Shown here: positions 46,734 to 57,940 of the stretch, one piece after another
Layout of the letters: the number at the start of each line of letters is the position of its first letter
Position numbering within the stretch: the first letter of the stretch is position 1
DNA from: Hansfordia pulvinata
Taxonomy: Eukaryota > Ascomycota > Sordariomycetes > Xylariales
Direction: 5' to 3'
DNA length: 64,000 nucleotides
Assembly (NCBI GenBank): GCA_006538405.1
Contig: BJKQ01000018.1
Coordinates: 124,001-188,000, forward strand
Notes under the pieces: generated by a model
The model's database searches: none
Seen by the model: only the letters and a program-made list of their open reading frames with translations
Told to the model about the DNA's origin: nothing
Program-made: the position numbers and the translations under genes

Positions 46734-48776
46734 GCGACCGTCGTCGACGCTCCTCACCGGAGCTTCGACGGGGCCTGCTGGCTTGGCAGCGTGCTTTGCC
46801 GATACCTGTCCACGGTGGAACGCACGCATCACCTGTCATCTTCCAGCGCCCTTATTTACAGAGATCGCCACCGATACTTTCGCGGTCCTGGTCAGACACT
46901 GCAGCGTGGGCTTGAACCAGATGCCTTTTCTTTCTTTACGAGTTCTGGGCGCCCTATACTTCACGGCTCTGGCATCTTCCCACCGAGGCAACACCCAAAT
47001 CTACTGGATTAGTACGACTTCGTTTATCCCTTTGTTATTTTTAGCTTTATCCCTTGGACCTTCCGCGGTCACGCATCATTCACCTTGCCGGATCAGCAAC
47101 TGTTCCGAGCGGTCTAAGGCTTCCTTGCGGGCTCACATCCTCGACCAGCGCACGACCATCATGGCGCTCACGATCAACTGCGGGGTAACATGTCCTGAAT
47201 GACGCCACTGGCAAGTCCTGGCTTCGTTGAACAACAGCTTTGGGGCCATCGATCGCGAATCAAAACTTTCACATTTCAGGACGCATTTTTTGTCCCTCGT
47301 GTACTACCAGAAACCCCGGCTATCATCGGCCGGGCGGGCGGGAGTGAAGAGGAGATCAAGAGTGAGATCAGGAAGAGGATTTTGAGGACGAAAGAGCATC
47401 ACAAGGCATGAGAAGGCGTTTTCCTCCCTCCATTCACCCTTGCTAATTCCCGGCGTTCTGATTTCACCTTTCTACTCCTGATCCGTTTCTTTTTCTTTAC
47501 TGGTTTCGAACGGTCAATATTCTTCTATCCTCTTTCCCCTTATTTTCCTACTTCTTCATTGCAACCTTATGGGGCCACGATTTCAGAGCCACGAGCATCA
47601 CACGAGACCCGAGACAAGATGATACCAAGTTGTGTTGTGGCGGACCGAGCGGAACCGCGCGCTGCAGGAAAAACCGACGAGGAAGGGCGAAAGTACATGC
47701 GAGCACAAGACAAGGCGAGTGAGCGGCGACTAAAGCGCCCTCTGAGTGGGAACGACGGATAAGACCCAGAGAGGGAGAGAGAGAGAGAGCAAAGGGTCCA
47801 TGAGAGGAGAGGAGACGGAGAAGGGGGGACGAAGCTTGGGATGGTGGCGGTGAGTTTCTGCTCGTTGCCTTCCCTCGATTCTCCTGCCTATCCCGACACG
47901 ACGTACGTTTGGAAGTGAAGTTGGTTAGTTGAGTGATAGCATTGTGCCGCCGCGCGAGAGGTTTCAAGGAAATAAAACACGCACACACGGAACTTCGCCC
48001 GCTTCTTGTGATTTGTGTGTAGGCAGCGATTACCCCGAGCGTGAGTGGCGAGACGGCCAGCTTGGCTTGTAATCAAGGCTGACAGCAAGGCACCCGACAT
48101 GACATATTTCACCACATGTCCAACAATCGAAGAAGCCCTTTCGCAAGGATGCATTTCTATGTACAGCTAGCTGATGTGCCCGGAGTTCTGGGCACTGTCT
48201 TGCTTCTCCTAGTCTCGTCTTTGGGACGAGAGGACCTGCGGCAGATGTGATATCTGTAGACTGTCATGGGGTGTATCTCTGATCCTTCTCTGGATATGTT
48301 AGCGTTTGCGGGGCCGAGTCGAGAGGGTATGCAGCGTCGAGTCGCAATGCGCGGCTGTGTCGTGAGAAGCCCCTAACAAGTATTCTGTGCAGTTCGGGGT
48401 TCCCATGGCCTCGTGGACAGCCAGCCGGAGGCGAGCGCCGGCAGGTAGACCCGTGAGACACGACTCTGCTCGACGTGTTGAGGCTGTGTTGGATACACTC
48501 GACAGTCAAGTTCGGAATGCGACTACGGGGGGCTTCAATCGAGGCTGTAGCATGACCGGTCCGCTGCTCAAGCTGCTGATCGTGTCTTCGAGTACTGTTT
48601 CTTACTCGAGGGCCACGCCAAGCCCGTCCAAGATCGTGACCAGTGATGGCCAACGTGGTCAGCTGAACGCGACGCTTCGTAGAGTGGCTCGGGATGCCCA
48701 TCGGTCTGCGCCCTGGGGCTGCAGCTTTGCGAATGATGCTATCTCGAACTTTGTCGAAGAAAACCGCACCTCAAGA
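46734..48776. other. 2.0-kb convergent intergenic region
   Basis: 3' flanks of the Byr3 gene and of the oppositely oriented acidic-tail gene. A GA run lies at about 47771-47789. No supportable gene. Confidence 0.5.
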
Positions 48777-50177
48777 TCATGGGTCGTCGATGAGCGACTC
48801 CCCAAGTGTCTTGCCCAGCTGGACCAGCGTCTTTTCGTAGACCTTGGCCACATTCATCTGGAATTCCTCCTCTTCCTCGTCGTCATCATCATCCGAAGCG
48901 TCGTTTGATGCGTCGTCCGATTCTGTTTGAGTGGCTTGAGTGTCGATTTGAGCCGCCGGCGCTGCGTTCTGGGTGCTCACTCGTGTGGCCTCTTCATCAG
49001 ATGAGTCATTGTCTTCGTCAAGCGAGAAGTGAAACTGTCCTGGACCACTTCTTCCTGGCGGACCATCAGCATCGTGCGCTTCCCCCCCGGCGGCTGGAGC
49101 CATGATAGAGGCGATGTGTGCCATTGAACCATGGCCTTCTTCGACTTTGACCCTCTTTGGAGAGTCGTTCAGCCCGTCTGTTGACAAGGCAGTGTCGTCT
49201 TCTGGTGGCGAGAAAGTCGGAGAAACGGTACGCTTGCGCTTCGGAACGGCCGGGGCGTCCGCAACATCGACAAACTCAGTCCCGTCGTCCTCGTCTTCGG
49301 TTTCGTCCTGCTCTTCTCGCTTGATGCGGTCCTCCAACGTATCTGCGGCCGGGGCCCGGGGCTTGGGCGTTGACGAGCCTGCGAGGGCGACAGCAGCGTC
49401 GCGGGGTTCGCTTGGCCTGCGGGCCCTCTTGCTGTTTCCCGCGTCGCCATCGTCGTCGAACATGCCGTCCTTGACATCAGCCTCGCCACTCATGATCATG
49501 GCAACCAAAACCCTGGTCTCGTCGGCGATGCTTTTGATCCGGACCATGTCGGTGGCCGAGAAACCCGCGATCAGGCCGCGCTGGAAACCGGGCAGGGGGG
49601 CACCGGTGCGGAAGTCATGGCCCTGGAGCAGACTAGCGATGCAGTGGTCGAGTTTCTTGAGCAGGGAAAAGGTAGGGCGAGGCTCGGAGGGAAGGCGGGC
49701 AGGTAGGTGTTCATGGCGAGGGCAACCGTGAGGAGATTAGGGATTTGGAGGCTGGCTGCGAAACGTCAGCCCTGTGAGAGAGGACCCGGGACAGGACGGA
49801 CAGAGCAGGACAGGACAGGACATACGAGTTCCGGAGAACCACAATACATCGACGACCTCCTCAAGATCGCGGCAGGTCTCGCCGAACGACTGGTAGCCGG
49901 TGAGTTCGTCGGCTGGGTCTGGCAGACCGAATTTCTTGACATAGCGACGCGAGATGTGCAAGAGGCGCTGGGAGACATAGTCGCGGGCGTAGTCCTCCTT
50001 GCGAGAGCCGGGTAGCAGGGGCTTGGAGCGAGGGACGGGAAGGCCGGCGGCAGCACGGGCCGAGGCGGTGCTGGGCGCCGGGGAAGGTAGGACGCGGTTC
50101 TGATTCAGCTGCGGAGGTGGAGGAATGACGAAGCCGCCGGGCAGGTCATCGCCGGTGTCTGTGGGAGTGCTGGCCAT
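48777..50177 (-). CDS. Conserved ascomycete protein with acidic C-terminus; one-base frame break
   Basis: Exon 1 (50177-49826) encodes MASTPTDTGDDLPGGFVIPP...YVSQRLLHISRRYVKKFGLP...CRDLEEVVDVLWFSGT. A GTATGT..GCTGAC..CGCAG intron of 70 nt leads to exon 2 at 49755 (PSLQIPNLLTVALAMNTYLP AFPPS). The frame then shifts by one near 49678-49686: continuing PRPTFSLLKKLDHCIASLLQ needs one more base (CCGAGCCTCGC read as if CCGAGCCCTCGC). After that, the frame is open to 48777 through MVRIKSIADETRVLVAMIMS, Glu/Asp-rich stretches, two KRKR/KRVKVE basic motifs, a DDDDDEEEEEFQMN acidic run and VYEKTLVQLGKTLGESLIDD. Total about 443 residues. Probably nuclear, judging from the basic motifs; function unknown. 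No intron can replace the break without deleting well-formed coding sequence. Confidence 0.7.
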
Positions 50178-50884
50178 GCTGTCGTGGGCTCGGCGTGAAG
50201 CCGTGTGATCGGCAGGGCACGAGAGGGCGCGTCGCGGCGTCGCGGCGTTGGGAGACGTGGGGCAGGTCGGTCAGCGATGGAGAGGAGAAGGGCAAGAGTG
50301 ACGGCGATGGGTTCGGGCTAATCACAGGCCGGGAATGAACGAAACCTGGCGTTGAAAGCAGACAGATATTATATGGGTGTTGGACTAAGATTCAGCCCTT
50401 GGTATGGCTCGTCGAATGCAACGGCAGCGCGTTCCGCGACTCCTATCATCCCACTGCTCGTACCTTCCATGCATCAGTGACGACATCCTAGGCCGCGGTG
50501 CCCGGCAGTGTCTACTAATCGAGTGCCTACAGTAGCTGCTGAGCCACATTGAGACCAACCTACGGGGCACGTGAAGGCTCTCGGGTGGCTCGAGCTACCA
50601 GGACGAGGTCTGTGGCTGGAAGGGCCCACTAAGTTCCATTGAGCTTCCCCCATCTCGGACTGGCAACTGCTGGAGGTACCCATGTACCCCCAGGCGCGGG
50701 CGGAGGTACCCACGTACTCGTCGCGCGCGCCGACTTTTTTCTCATCAGGTCAGGTCCAATCTCGAGATATCGTCGTCACTCCCCATCAACTCAACACCAG
50801 CGCTCCCAGCTCCAGTCCGTCACGTCCGACCCCGTCAAATCGCACACTCCACGCACACTCCACGCACATTTAACTCAAATCAAA
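50178..50884. promoter_or_regulatory. Divergent promoter between the acidic-tail protein and Tom6-like genes
   Basis: 707 bp between divergent start codons. The stretch at 50760-50884 is C/A-rich, typical of a fungal leader, and contains repeated CACTCCACGCACA. No TATA box or gene seen. Confidence 0.45.
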
Positions 50885-51185
50885 ATGCCTGCCAAGCGCG
50901 TCTCCGGTGGTGCCGCCCGTCCCCGCGGCTACTTTGCCACGGCCTACGACACTGTCACTGCCCCCGACAACCAGGCCGTCGTCCGCAGCCTCGCCGTCTT
51001 TGGTGTACGCGTCCACTCCCCATCGTTCTGTCTTTCAAATTGGCCATGCTGACCATCCTGCAGGTTGCTGTTGGATTCCTTGCCAGCCCCTTCGGCGACT
51101 TCCTCCTGCCTCCGTAAGCCGTCCACAGAGCACTTCGCTGCCTTCGTCGGCGATCGCGCACGCTGACCACTCTCTCAGGTTGTAA
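50885..51185 (+). CDS. TOM6: Tom6-like small subunit of the mitochondrial outer-membrane translocase
   Basis: A 58-residue protein from three exons (50885-51004, 51064-51113, 51179-51185), the last encoding only the final Leu and stop after the junction Pro. Donors are GTACGC and GTAAGC; both introns have CTGAC branch sites. Layout: basic N-tail MPAKRVSGGAARPRGYFATA, conserved middle TAPDNQAVVRSLAVFG, then a single tail-anchor segment VAVGFLASPFGDFLLPPL. Length, the NQ.VVRS motif and the LLPP end fit Tom6, which stabilises the Tom40 pore complex in the outer mitochondrial membrane. Assignment is from recall of family features, so moderately confident. The two introns in such a short gene are well supported, since only this splicing gives the typical LLPPL ending. 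Confidence 0.8.
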
Positions 51186-52625
51186 ATTAGCCATGGCACA
51201 CGCCGCCTGGCTTCATTCGATCATTCAAACTGTACGACTAGCGAACTCCCGACGCCCTACGATATGGAACGACAGACGCGGGATTTGTACAATATATAGA
51301 GGGTGCGCGCCCTGACGCACCGCCACCTGCAGCATGCGATGCTGCAAGGATCGATACTGCACAAAACAAGCGACGATGACATACCCTCACGAACAGCGGA
51401 TGGAGGCGGTTGGCCTGCGTGTCCGTCATGTCTGGCGGCACGTCGTCCCAGCATGGGGCAATATCTGCCGGATCGAGGACAGCAGTATATACTACACCTA
51501 TCATAATGAGATGACCTTTGAATATCCACACCGTCTTCTGACCTGTCTGCTTGCTCTGGGACGCGATCTCACTGCTTGACTTTGACTTGGGGCGGGATGC
51601 CTGGAAGCGGCATCCCATCAACATCTGGTCGAGGACCTCAACAGGCGGCAGTGCCCCGAGCTGGACAACTGGATGGTGTGCGAGAACGTTCAAGTCCTGG
51701 CCAATCACCCTTGGCAGGTGTCTGATTTGATCTTGATCAGCCTGGGGAATCTGTGAGGCAAGACTGGACGAAGGCTGCCTAGGACTGGGTCGTCGAGATA
51801 CGATTATGGCTCGGAGCGGATGAATCGTTACAAAACGCATCCACTACATGACGACATTGTATTACGGCACGCACAGGATCCCATCAACAATGCGGCACCG
51901 TCATGAGAAGTGTGCAGGTGAATGCAGGTGAAGATGCCGTGCGCTCGCAACGAGACCTCTGCATTTGATGTGGGTAATGTGCGTGCCAAACACCAGACAG
52001 CTTGACTGGACCCGGATTACTTGCACAGGCTTGAAGCAGCGTGGCAGCGAAGCCGAGCCGCCGCCAGCCGGGACCCGCTGCGCTGGATACCATCAGGAGG
52101 GCATGTATGCATTTGTAGCCGTGGGCCAAGCGAGTGACTGGTTTTCGCTACATTGGGGGTCGCGGTACTGCAGTCTACATTGCGTTGTCAGATCCGGACA
52201 AGGGGCTATTGCCGAGCCTGGCTAGCGCTTGGGCAGAGCCGAGGCACATGCCAGAGCAGGAGCACCGCCGGGCCCAGTGACTTACAGCTTCCCTAGAGCT
52301 TGGCCTAGTAGGCAGGGCGCTGCGCTGCGCTGACTGAACGTCGCCGGCGGCTATTGCCATTACGTAGGTCCCGTGCTCTGCTTCTGATTCTCCGGTTGTC
52401 CGTCCACGCCAATTCCCGTCTGCCCCCCTTGGCTTTGGCTTCTGCTTCCTCCTCCCCTTTATAATAACCGTGATACGCCGTCGCTCCTCCAATCCAGAAG
52501 CCCCTCGTTGTTCTCACAGTCTGCTTTCATTTCCGTGGACCGTCGCTCGCGCACGACTCGCCCAGCGCCGATCCCCTCCCCCGGCCGACCCTCCGCCCAG
52601 CTCTCACACACACCCACCCACCATC
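51186..52625. other. 1.4-kb intergenic region, citrate synthase promoter
   Basis: Tom6-like 3' flank and citrate synthase 5' flank. A TATA-like TTTATAATA lies at 52458-52466, about 160 bp before the start codon, followed by a C-rich CACACACCCACC leader. No supportable gene; a 200-codon minus-strand frame (51238-51840) has no domain. Confidence 0.5.
52458..52466 (+). promoter_or_regulatory. Candidate TATA box of the citrate synthase gene
   Basis: TTTATAATA is about 160 bp upstream of the ATG, after a CT-rich stretch (CTTCCTCCTCCCC). Placement fits a fungal core promoter with a leader of about 100-130 nt; the function is inferred. Confidence 0.4.
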
Positions 52626-54140
52626 ATGGTGTCCGTATCCGGCCCCCGCCAGTCGCTGACTGTCGTCGACAACCGCACCGGCAAGTCGTACGACGTGGCC
52701 ATCTCCCACAACTCCATTCTGGCCACCGACTTGAAGAAGATCAAGATCAGCTCGCCCACCGAGGCCGGCGATGACCGCGCCGAGGACGAGACGGACCAGG
52801 GCCTGCGCGTCTACGACCCGGCCTACATGAACACGGCCGTCATCCAGTCGCGCATCACCTACATCAACGGCCAGGAGGGCGTCCTGCGCTACCGGGGGTA
52901 CCCCATCCAGCAGCTTGTCAAGAAGAGCAACTTCCTCGAGACCGCCTTCTTGCTCATCTACGGCAACCTACCCACGCGCTCGCAGTACGCCTCGTGGTCC
53001 AACGACGTCCTGCACCACACCTTCATCCACCAGGACATTGAGGGCATGTTCAAGTCCTTCCGCTACGACTCCCATCCCATGTCCATGCTCACCTCGGCCT
53101 TTGCGACCCTCGGCGCCTTCGCCCCCGAGGCCAACCCCTCTCTGCGCGGCCAGAAGCTCTACACGGACGCCGCCGGCGGCAATCCCCAGGCTCTCGACAC
53201 CCTCGACAAGCAGATCCTGCGCATCATCGGCAAGGCCCCGACCCTCGCGGCGGCGTCGTACCGCATGCGCCAGGGCCGCCCATTCAACCGCCCTGCCCAG
53301 GGCCTCTCTTACACGGCCAACTTCCTCTACCTGCTCGACCACCTCTCCGGCCACGAATACCGCCCCAACCCCGTCCTGGAGCGCGCCCTGGACGCCCTCT
53401 TCATCATCCACGCCGACCACGAGGTGAACTGCTCCACTGCCACCGTTCTGCAGGTCGGCAGCTCTCTGGTCGACCCCTACAGCGTCGTTGCCTCGGGCTG
53501 CGCTGCGCTGTACGGCCCCTCTCACGGGGGCGCCTCGGAGAGTGCGATTCGGATGCTGATTGAGATTGGCCACCCGGACAACGTACCGGAGTTCATGGCC
53601 AAGGTGGAGCGTCGCGAGCGGGTGCTGGTGGGCTTTGGGCACCGCGTCTACAAGGCGACGGACCCTCGCTCGACGGCCATTCGCGAGCTGGCCGACGAGG
53701 TCTTTGCGGTGACGGGGCGGAACCAGCTGCTCGACACGGCTCTGGCTCTGGCGGACTACGCGCGCCGCTCCGAGTTCATGGTCAAGCGCAACCTGTACCC
53801 CAACGTGGACTTCTACTCGGGGCTCATCTACCAGGCCATGGGGTTCCCGCTCGACTTCTACCCTGTCCTGTTCGCCGTGCCGCGGTGCGTCGGGTGGCTG
53901 GCGCATTGGCGGCAGATGATGCTGAACAAGTCGGGAGTCAAGATCTGGCGGCCTCGGCAGCTCTACGTGGGCGAGGGCCAGCGGGAGTATGCCGAGTTTG
54001 GGGCGCGGCCGTCGGTTGCCGAGGGGGCGTCCGTCTTCGATGCGCCGGTGGCCGTCAGCCACGGCAGTGACAGCCGGCGCAACGAGCTGGCCACATACAA
54101 GGACGAGGCGGGCAACCTGGTAGGGAAGAGCCGGCTGTAG
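52626..54140 (+). CDS. Peroxisomal citrate synthase, bacterial GltA-type, PTS1 SRL
   Basis: Intronless, 504 residues. Condenses acetyl-CoA with oxaloacetate to citrate. Catalytic residues by family alignment: His300 (GPSHGGA), His339 (GFGHRVYKATDPR) and Asp395 (LYPNVDFYSG). Also seen: HADHEVNCSTAT, the N-terminal YDPAYMNTAVIQSRITYING and GVLRYRGYPI motifs, and the RPRQLYVG end of the fold. These are GltA/plant-glyoxysomal features; the mitochondrial type has GYGHAVLRKTDPRY instead. The C-terminus GNLVGKSRL is a type 1 peroxisomal targeting signal, and no mitochondrial presequence is seen, so a role in the glyoxylate cycle or peroxisomal acetyl-CoA handling is likely. About 75 residues longer than E. 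coli GltA, mainly an N-terminal extension and a C-terminal tail. Methylcitrate synthase activity cannot be excluded. Confidence 0.95.
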   Translation: MVSVSGPRQSLTVVDNRTGKSYDVAISHNSILATDLKKIKISSPTEAGDDRAEDETDQGLRVYDPAYMNTAVIQSRITYINGQEGVLRYRGYPIQQLVKKSNFLETAFLLIYGNLPTRSQYASWSNDVLHHTFIHQDIEGMFKSFRYDSHPMSMLTSAFATLGAFAPEANPSLRGQKLYTDAAGGNPQALDTLDKQILRIIGKAPTLAAASYRMRQGRPFNRPAQGLSYTANFLYLLDHLSGHEYRPNPVLERALDALFIIHADHEVNCSTATVLQVGSSLVDPYSVVASGCAALYGPSHGGASESAIRMLIEIGHPDNVPEFMAKVERRERVLVGFGHRVYKATDPRSTAIRELADEVFAVTGRNQLLDTALALADYARRSEFMVKRNLYPNVDFYSGLIYQAMGFPLDFYPVLFAVPRCVGWLAHWRQMMLNKSGVKIWRPRQLYVGEGQREYAEFGARPSVAEGASVFDAPVAVSHGSDSRRNELATYKDEAGNLVGKSRL

Positions 54141-55168
54141 TGATGTGCGGCAGGGCAGGGCTGGCGTGACATGTCCATCATCTAGTGTATATAAATGTTC
54201 CAAGACGATTCTATGGTATTTTGGATTCTCCCTGTTGACGTAGCTTGGCGCTGGATTCCAAGTTGGCGCGATTTGATAGGCTGTCGCAGTGCCTACCTAA
54301 CTTAGTTGACTGACCACCTCGGACCATTTGCGGTGCACCAAGTCAGCGGGCAGCCGGCCGTTGATGTGATTGCGTCGACTGGGGCGACATGCCGACTCAT
54401 CGCTCGCCTGGGCCAGTCAGCGGGCAGCCGGCCGTTGCCGTGAGTGCGTCAACTGGGGCGACATGCCGCCTCATCGCCCGCCCCCAGGCGTTGATCCCGC
54501 CAGCCTGTTGTTCCAAGATCAGTCTTTGGCGTCGGACTTTAAAAGGGCGGTAGAAACGGTACCCGGTTGAAATTGGCCTCGTTGCTATTCTTGGCGAGGG
54601 CCCTCTGGCGTGATTGCCTTAGCCGTCGAGTCGCCACCCCGGCTGTTTGCCATCCTGCGCCCCTCACAAGCCGCCACGCGAGCGGGCCGCCGGGTAATCG
54701 GACGGTCAGAGTTCGCTCGCTCGACGGTTTGTGCTTTCATTCGGAGGGCTGTGGAACGAGGATTGAAGGCAATGGGCGATCTTATCACACAGACGGGGCG
54801 GCACGGTGGGGAGAGGTGCCTCTGGGAAGCTGAACAGTGTGGAATGTACTGGTCTGTGGTATTGTCCAGAGTGCAGAGTGCACAGGCGAGCAAGCAAGCA
54901 AGCAATGTAAGTACAGTATCTGCCGTCTTGAATTTTGTGTATGTACTTTGGGAGGGGATGAGTCTTGTTCTAAGAGATGCTCCTTCTTCCCCCATCTTAG
55001 AGACCGGTTTTTGAAAAACGCCCAACTTTAAATGACAAGATAAAAAAAAAAGAGAGAACAAGAGGATGCCGAAATCCAGGGTTTTACATGGAGAGGAAGA
55101 CTTGGTTGGTGCCCTCAGACCCTTCTCTCTTCTCTCTCATTAATTTTTTTCCCTCTTTTCTTTCCAAA
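54141..55168. other. 1.0-kb convergent intergenic region
   Basis: 3' flanks of the citrate synthase and secreted-protein genes, with a 74-bp direct duplication. No gene seen. Confidence 0.55.
54341..54488. repeat. 74-bp tandem duplication
   Basis: Two copies start at 54341 and 54415 (AGTCAGCGGGCAGCCGGCCG...). They differ at several positions, for example TTGATGTGATTGCGTCGAC versus TTGCCGTGAGTGCGTCAAC. Not coding. Confidence 0.85.
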
Positions 55169-56016
55169 TCAGCAACCCTCGACAATGGCCCAGATGTAGT
55201 CGGGCTGGGTGAACAGCCCGCCGATGAAGGGGACGTTGGCGAGGTGGTGCGTCTGGTAGAGGATGCTGACGGCCTGGCCGGGCTCGACCTGGCCGATCTT
55301 GACCATCTTGTCGCCGAGGAAGCCGGGGATCCGGAGCAGGCGCTTGCGGGCCTCGTAGACGGTGGCGCGCTTGCACTCGCTGTCCTCGTTGAAGGTGACG
55401 GCCGTGTTGACGTCCTTGGCCGCCTGGTACAGCCGGACGTCCTTGGCCTCGCCCGCGCCGCGCACCGTCTGCGCGGCCATCTCGACTGGCTTCTTGAACT
55501 TGTCCTCCGGCTGCGTCGGCTTGACCCGGAAGCTCCACTTGTTGCGCTTCAGCGCGTACTTGGCCTTCTCCTTGGCCGTGTCCGCCTCGGGCTTGCCCTT
55601 GCTGTCGACCGTCGTCGTCGTCGCCTTGCTCGGGTCCTTGACGTACGGCGGCGGCGCGTCCACGACGCCGCCCGTCGGCGTGTCCTCCGGCAGGTTCCCC
55701 TTTCGCCCCTGCCGGCTTCCAGCGTGTAGGGCGGCGGCGGTTCCTTGTTGGTGTTGTCCTCGTCGTCGTGGGGCCCGATGGGCCAGCGGGCGCCCAGGAG
55801 GAGGCTTCTGTCGTCGTCGTCGTCGTCGTAGCCGCGCCTGTTCCTCGAGCTTCTCCTGCTCGCTGGCTCTGCTGCTTCTGCTGCCGCCGCCGCCGACCGA
55901 GCGCCGAGCACGTCTGCGTTCGGTCTCCCGGCCGCCGCGGGACCGCCCACGGGCGAAGCGGCGGCCAGGCCGGCCAGGCCCCAGGCCAGCAGTAGCACGC
56001 TCGCGAGCTGCTTCAT
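55169..56016 (-). CDS. Secreted protein, function unknown; one-base frame break
   Basis: The ATG at 56016 opens a signal peptide (MKQLASVLLLAWGLAGLAAA, cleavage near SP/V). A disordered segment with an alanine run, SSRNRRGYDDDDDD and KEPPPPYTLEAG follows. The frame then breaks around 55695-55700. One extra base in the CCCC run (plus strand) continues it as RGNLPEDTPTGG, then APPPYVKDPSKATTTTV and a well-formed C-terminal domain (WSFRVKPTQPEDKFKKPVEM, FNEDSECKRATVYEARKRLL, GFLGDKMVKIGQVEPGQAVS, PFIGGLFTQPDYIWAIVEGC) ending at 55169; about 282 residues. No GT donor exists between the last good codon of the first frame and the break, so an intron is unlikely. The two cysteines in the C-terminal domain could pair. 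I do not recognise the family. Confidence 0.65.
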
Positions 56017-57940
56017 TGGAGCGACGCCTCTGTTGTTTTTTTCCCCGGCCTTTTTTTTCTTTCTTCCTCCTGCTTTCTTTCCCTTCCCGCCGGGCGGAGC
56101 CGAGCCCGGATCTCGTGGGTTTCCTCTTTTCTTCTTCTTGAAATTCTTATTTACCCCCGTTTGTATGATATACACGTGTAGCGTATTATGAAGGTGGGTA
56201 TTTATGGGATGTGATGTATGTGATTGCGTGAGGGTGTGGTCGGGTCGTTGCTCGGGTTGTGTGTGGTTCGGGATGGATTTGCGCGTGAAATGTCACGAGA
56301 GTGGTGGTTTGGCAGGCAGCTCCGTCGATCGGGATCAGTCAGGCAGGATTGGACAAGTCTGGGCTTTGATTGAGCAAAAGGCGGTTTATAAGAGACACAG
56401 ACAGACAGAGAGACGGAGAGGGCGGGCATTGGGGGGGGGGGGGGGAATGTGGCGGACCCGTGAGCGGCAAAGTTGCCCTGTGAGGCGAGTAAGGGTCCCA
56501 TCCGTAGGCGGGGGGCAAGACTCGACACCAGAGGAGAGGGGGCGATCTTAGGCTATTCTTGTTGCTGGAATTTGGCGAGATTTAGCATTGTCGCGCCCGT
56601 CGGCGTCCTGGCGGTGTTCTCTGTGTTTTCCTCGTCGCCACGCACGCAAAAGCGTCAGCGGCAGCGGCAGCAGCAGCGGCGGTGGCAGCAGCAGCAGGAT
56701 CGCCTGCCCCGAGCCGGACGGGGGCCCGTAGGCGGCCGCCCCTGTCTGCTCGGTCGGTCCCTGGTGGTTGTGGCGTGGAGGCTTCCTCTCTGGTTGCAAC
56801 TGTCCGTCCTACTCTTACGCATGTAGATCTTTGTTGGCTTCTCTGGCTTCGGTTGGGCCGACTCGATGAATGACTTGAACCCAACCGTCCAGCCGGCCGG
56901 TTCAAGCTGTAGTTGTGATGATTCTGCCTCCCGACTGCCATGCTGGCTGCCAATCCCACTGCAATGCAGGCCTGCATAGGCTGACAACGGGAGGCGGCGG
57001 CGAGACCGCTGGGTTCGCTGGGACTTTGGGATCCTACCGCCCGCTGGCGTGATCCTTCGCGGTTTGGCCATCCGGCGTCGGCGACGTGGATGAGTAAAAG
57101 CATCGCCCGCGGCTCTATCTACCTTATGTATTTGATTTGTTGCCGGCTGCTGGCTGGGATCCGATGCTTCGACGGATTGAAAGGCACCCCGAGCCCGGCT
57201 CCGACTCGGGTTCCAACTGCAGCGGACCATGTTCATCAATGTGGGAACTTGATGATGATTACCTTACTGACCTGACTGAAATAACGTTGGCCACTCCAGG
57301 TCCCTCTGGTCTCGTACCCACCTGGCTCAATCTGCGTTCGGCGTGGTGGCGATACTCGTACTTACCCATGTGCACGGGCGCCGTCGAGCTGGCCCCAGTC
57401 CGTGTCACCGCAGAGTACTCGTACACGATGCATCATCCATCTCGCGATATCCGCCGCTTACGGGCGGGCACCCGCAGTCCACCCGGACGCACTCGCTGAC
57501 GACCCGACTCCTCCCGCGGGCTCTGCACCGACGGCAACCCGACGTCGAGACGCGTCCAGGCCGTACAGTAGGTATCTGGAGGGAAGCGAATGCCGTGCCG
57601 CCTCGCTCTCGCTTCCTCTCGGGGAATTCACTGCTCTCCACCTAAATCAATGCGCCTGATTCCGTGGCCACCGTCGGGAATAAACATGAGAAAAAAAGAA
57701 GAAAAGAGAGCGAGATGCTGTACGCGCACACGGATCCCTACACACCCTCCGTCCGTCACTATGAACATTTAGAAGAAGAAAAAACCGACCGCCCGGACTC
57801 TGCCGTGCCGTGCGATGCGACCCCCCTCGGTCTCGGCGCCTCGCGATCCTCTCCTCCCTCTTCCCCGGCCTCTCGCCACGCCGCCACCGCAAGGTACACT
57901 TTCACTCTCTCTGTACGCCCGCGTCGTGGTCCTCACCCTC
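56017..57940. other. 1.9-kb intergenic region
   Basis: Promoter side of the secreted-protein gene and 3' flank of the SDR gene. Contains G14 at 56432-56445, a CAG/CGG-rich stretch (about 56655-56697), and TACTCGTA octamers at 57353 and 57416. No supportable gene. Confidence 0.5.

Noticed and set aside
51238..51840. 200-codon minus-strand frame downstream of the Tom6-like gene
   Set aside because: No domain or splice evidence; probably chance.
52968..54203. Minus-strand frame of 411 codons
   Set aside because: Exact antisense shadow of the citrate synthase gene.
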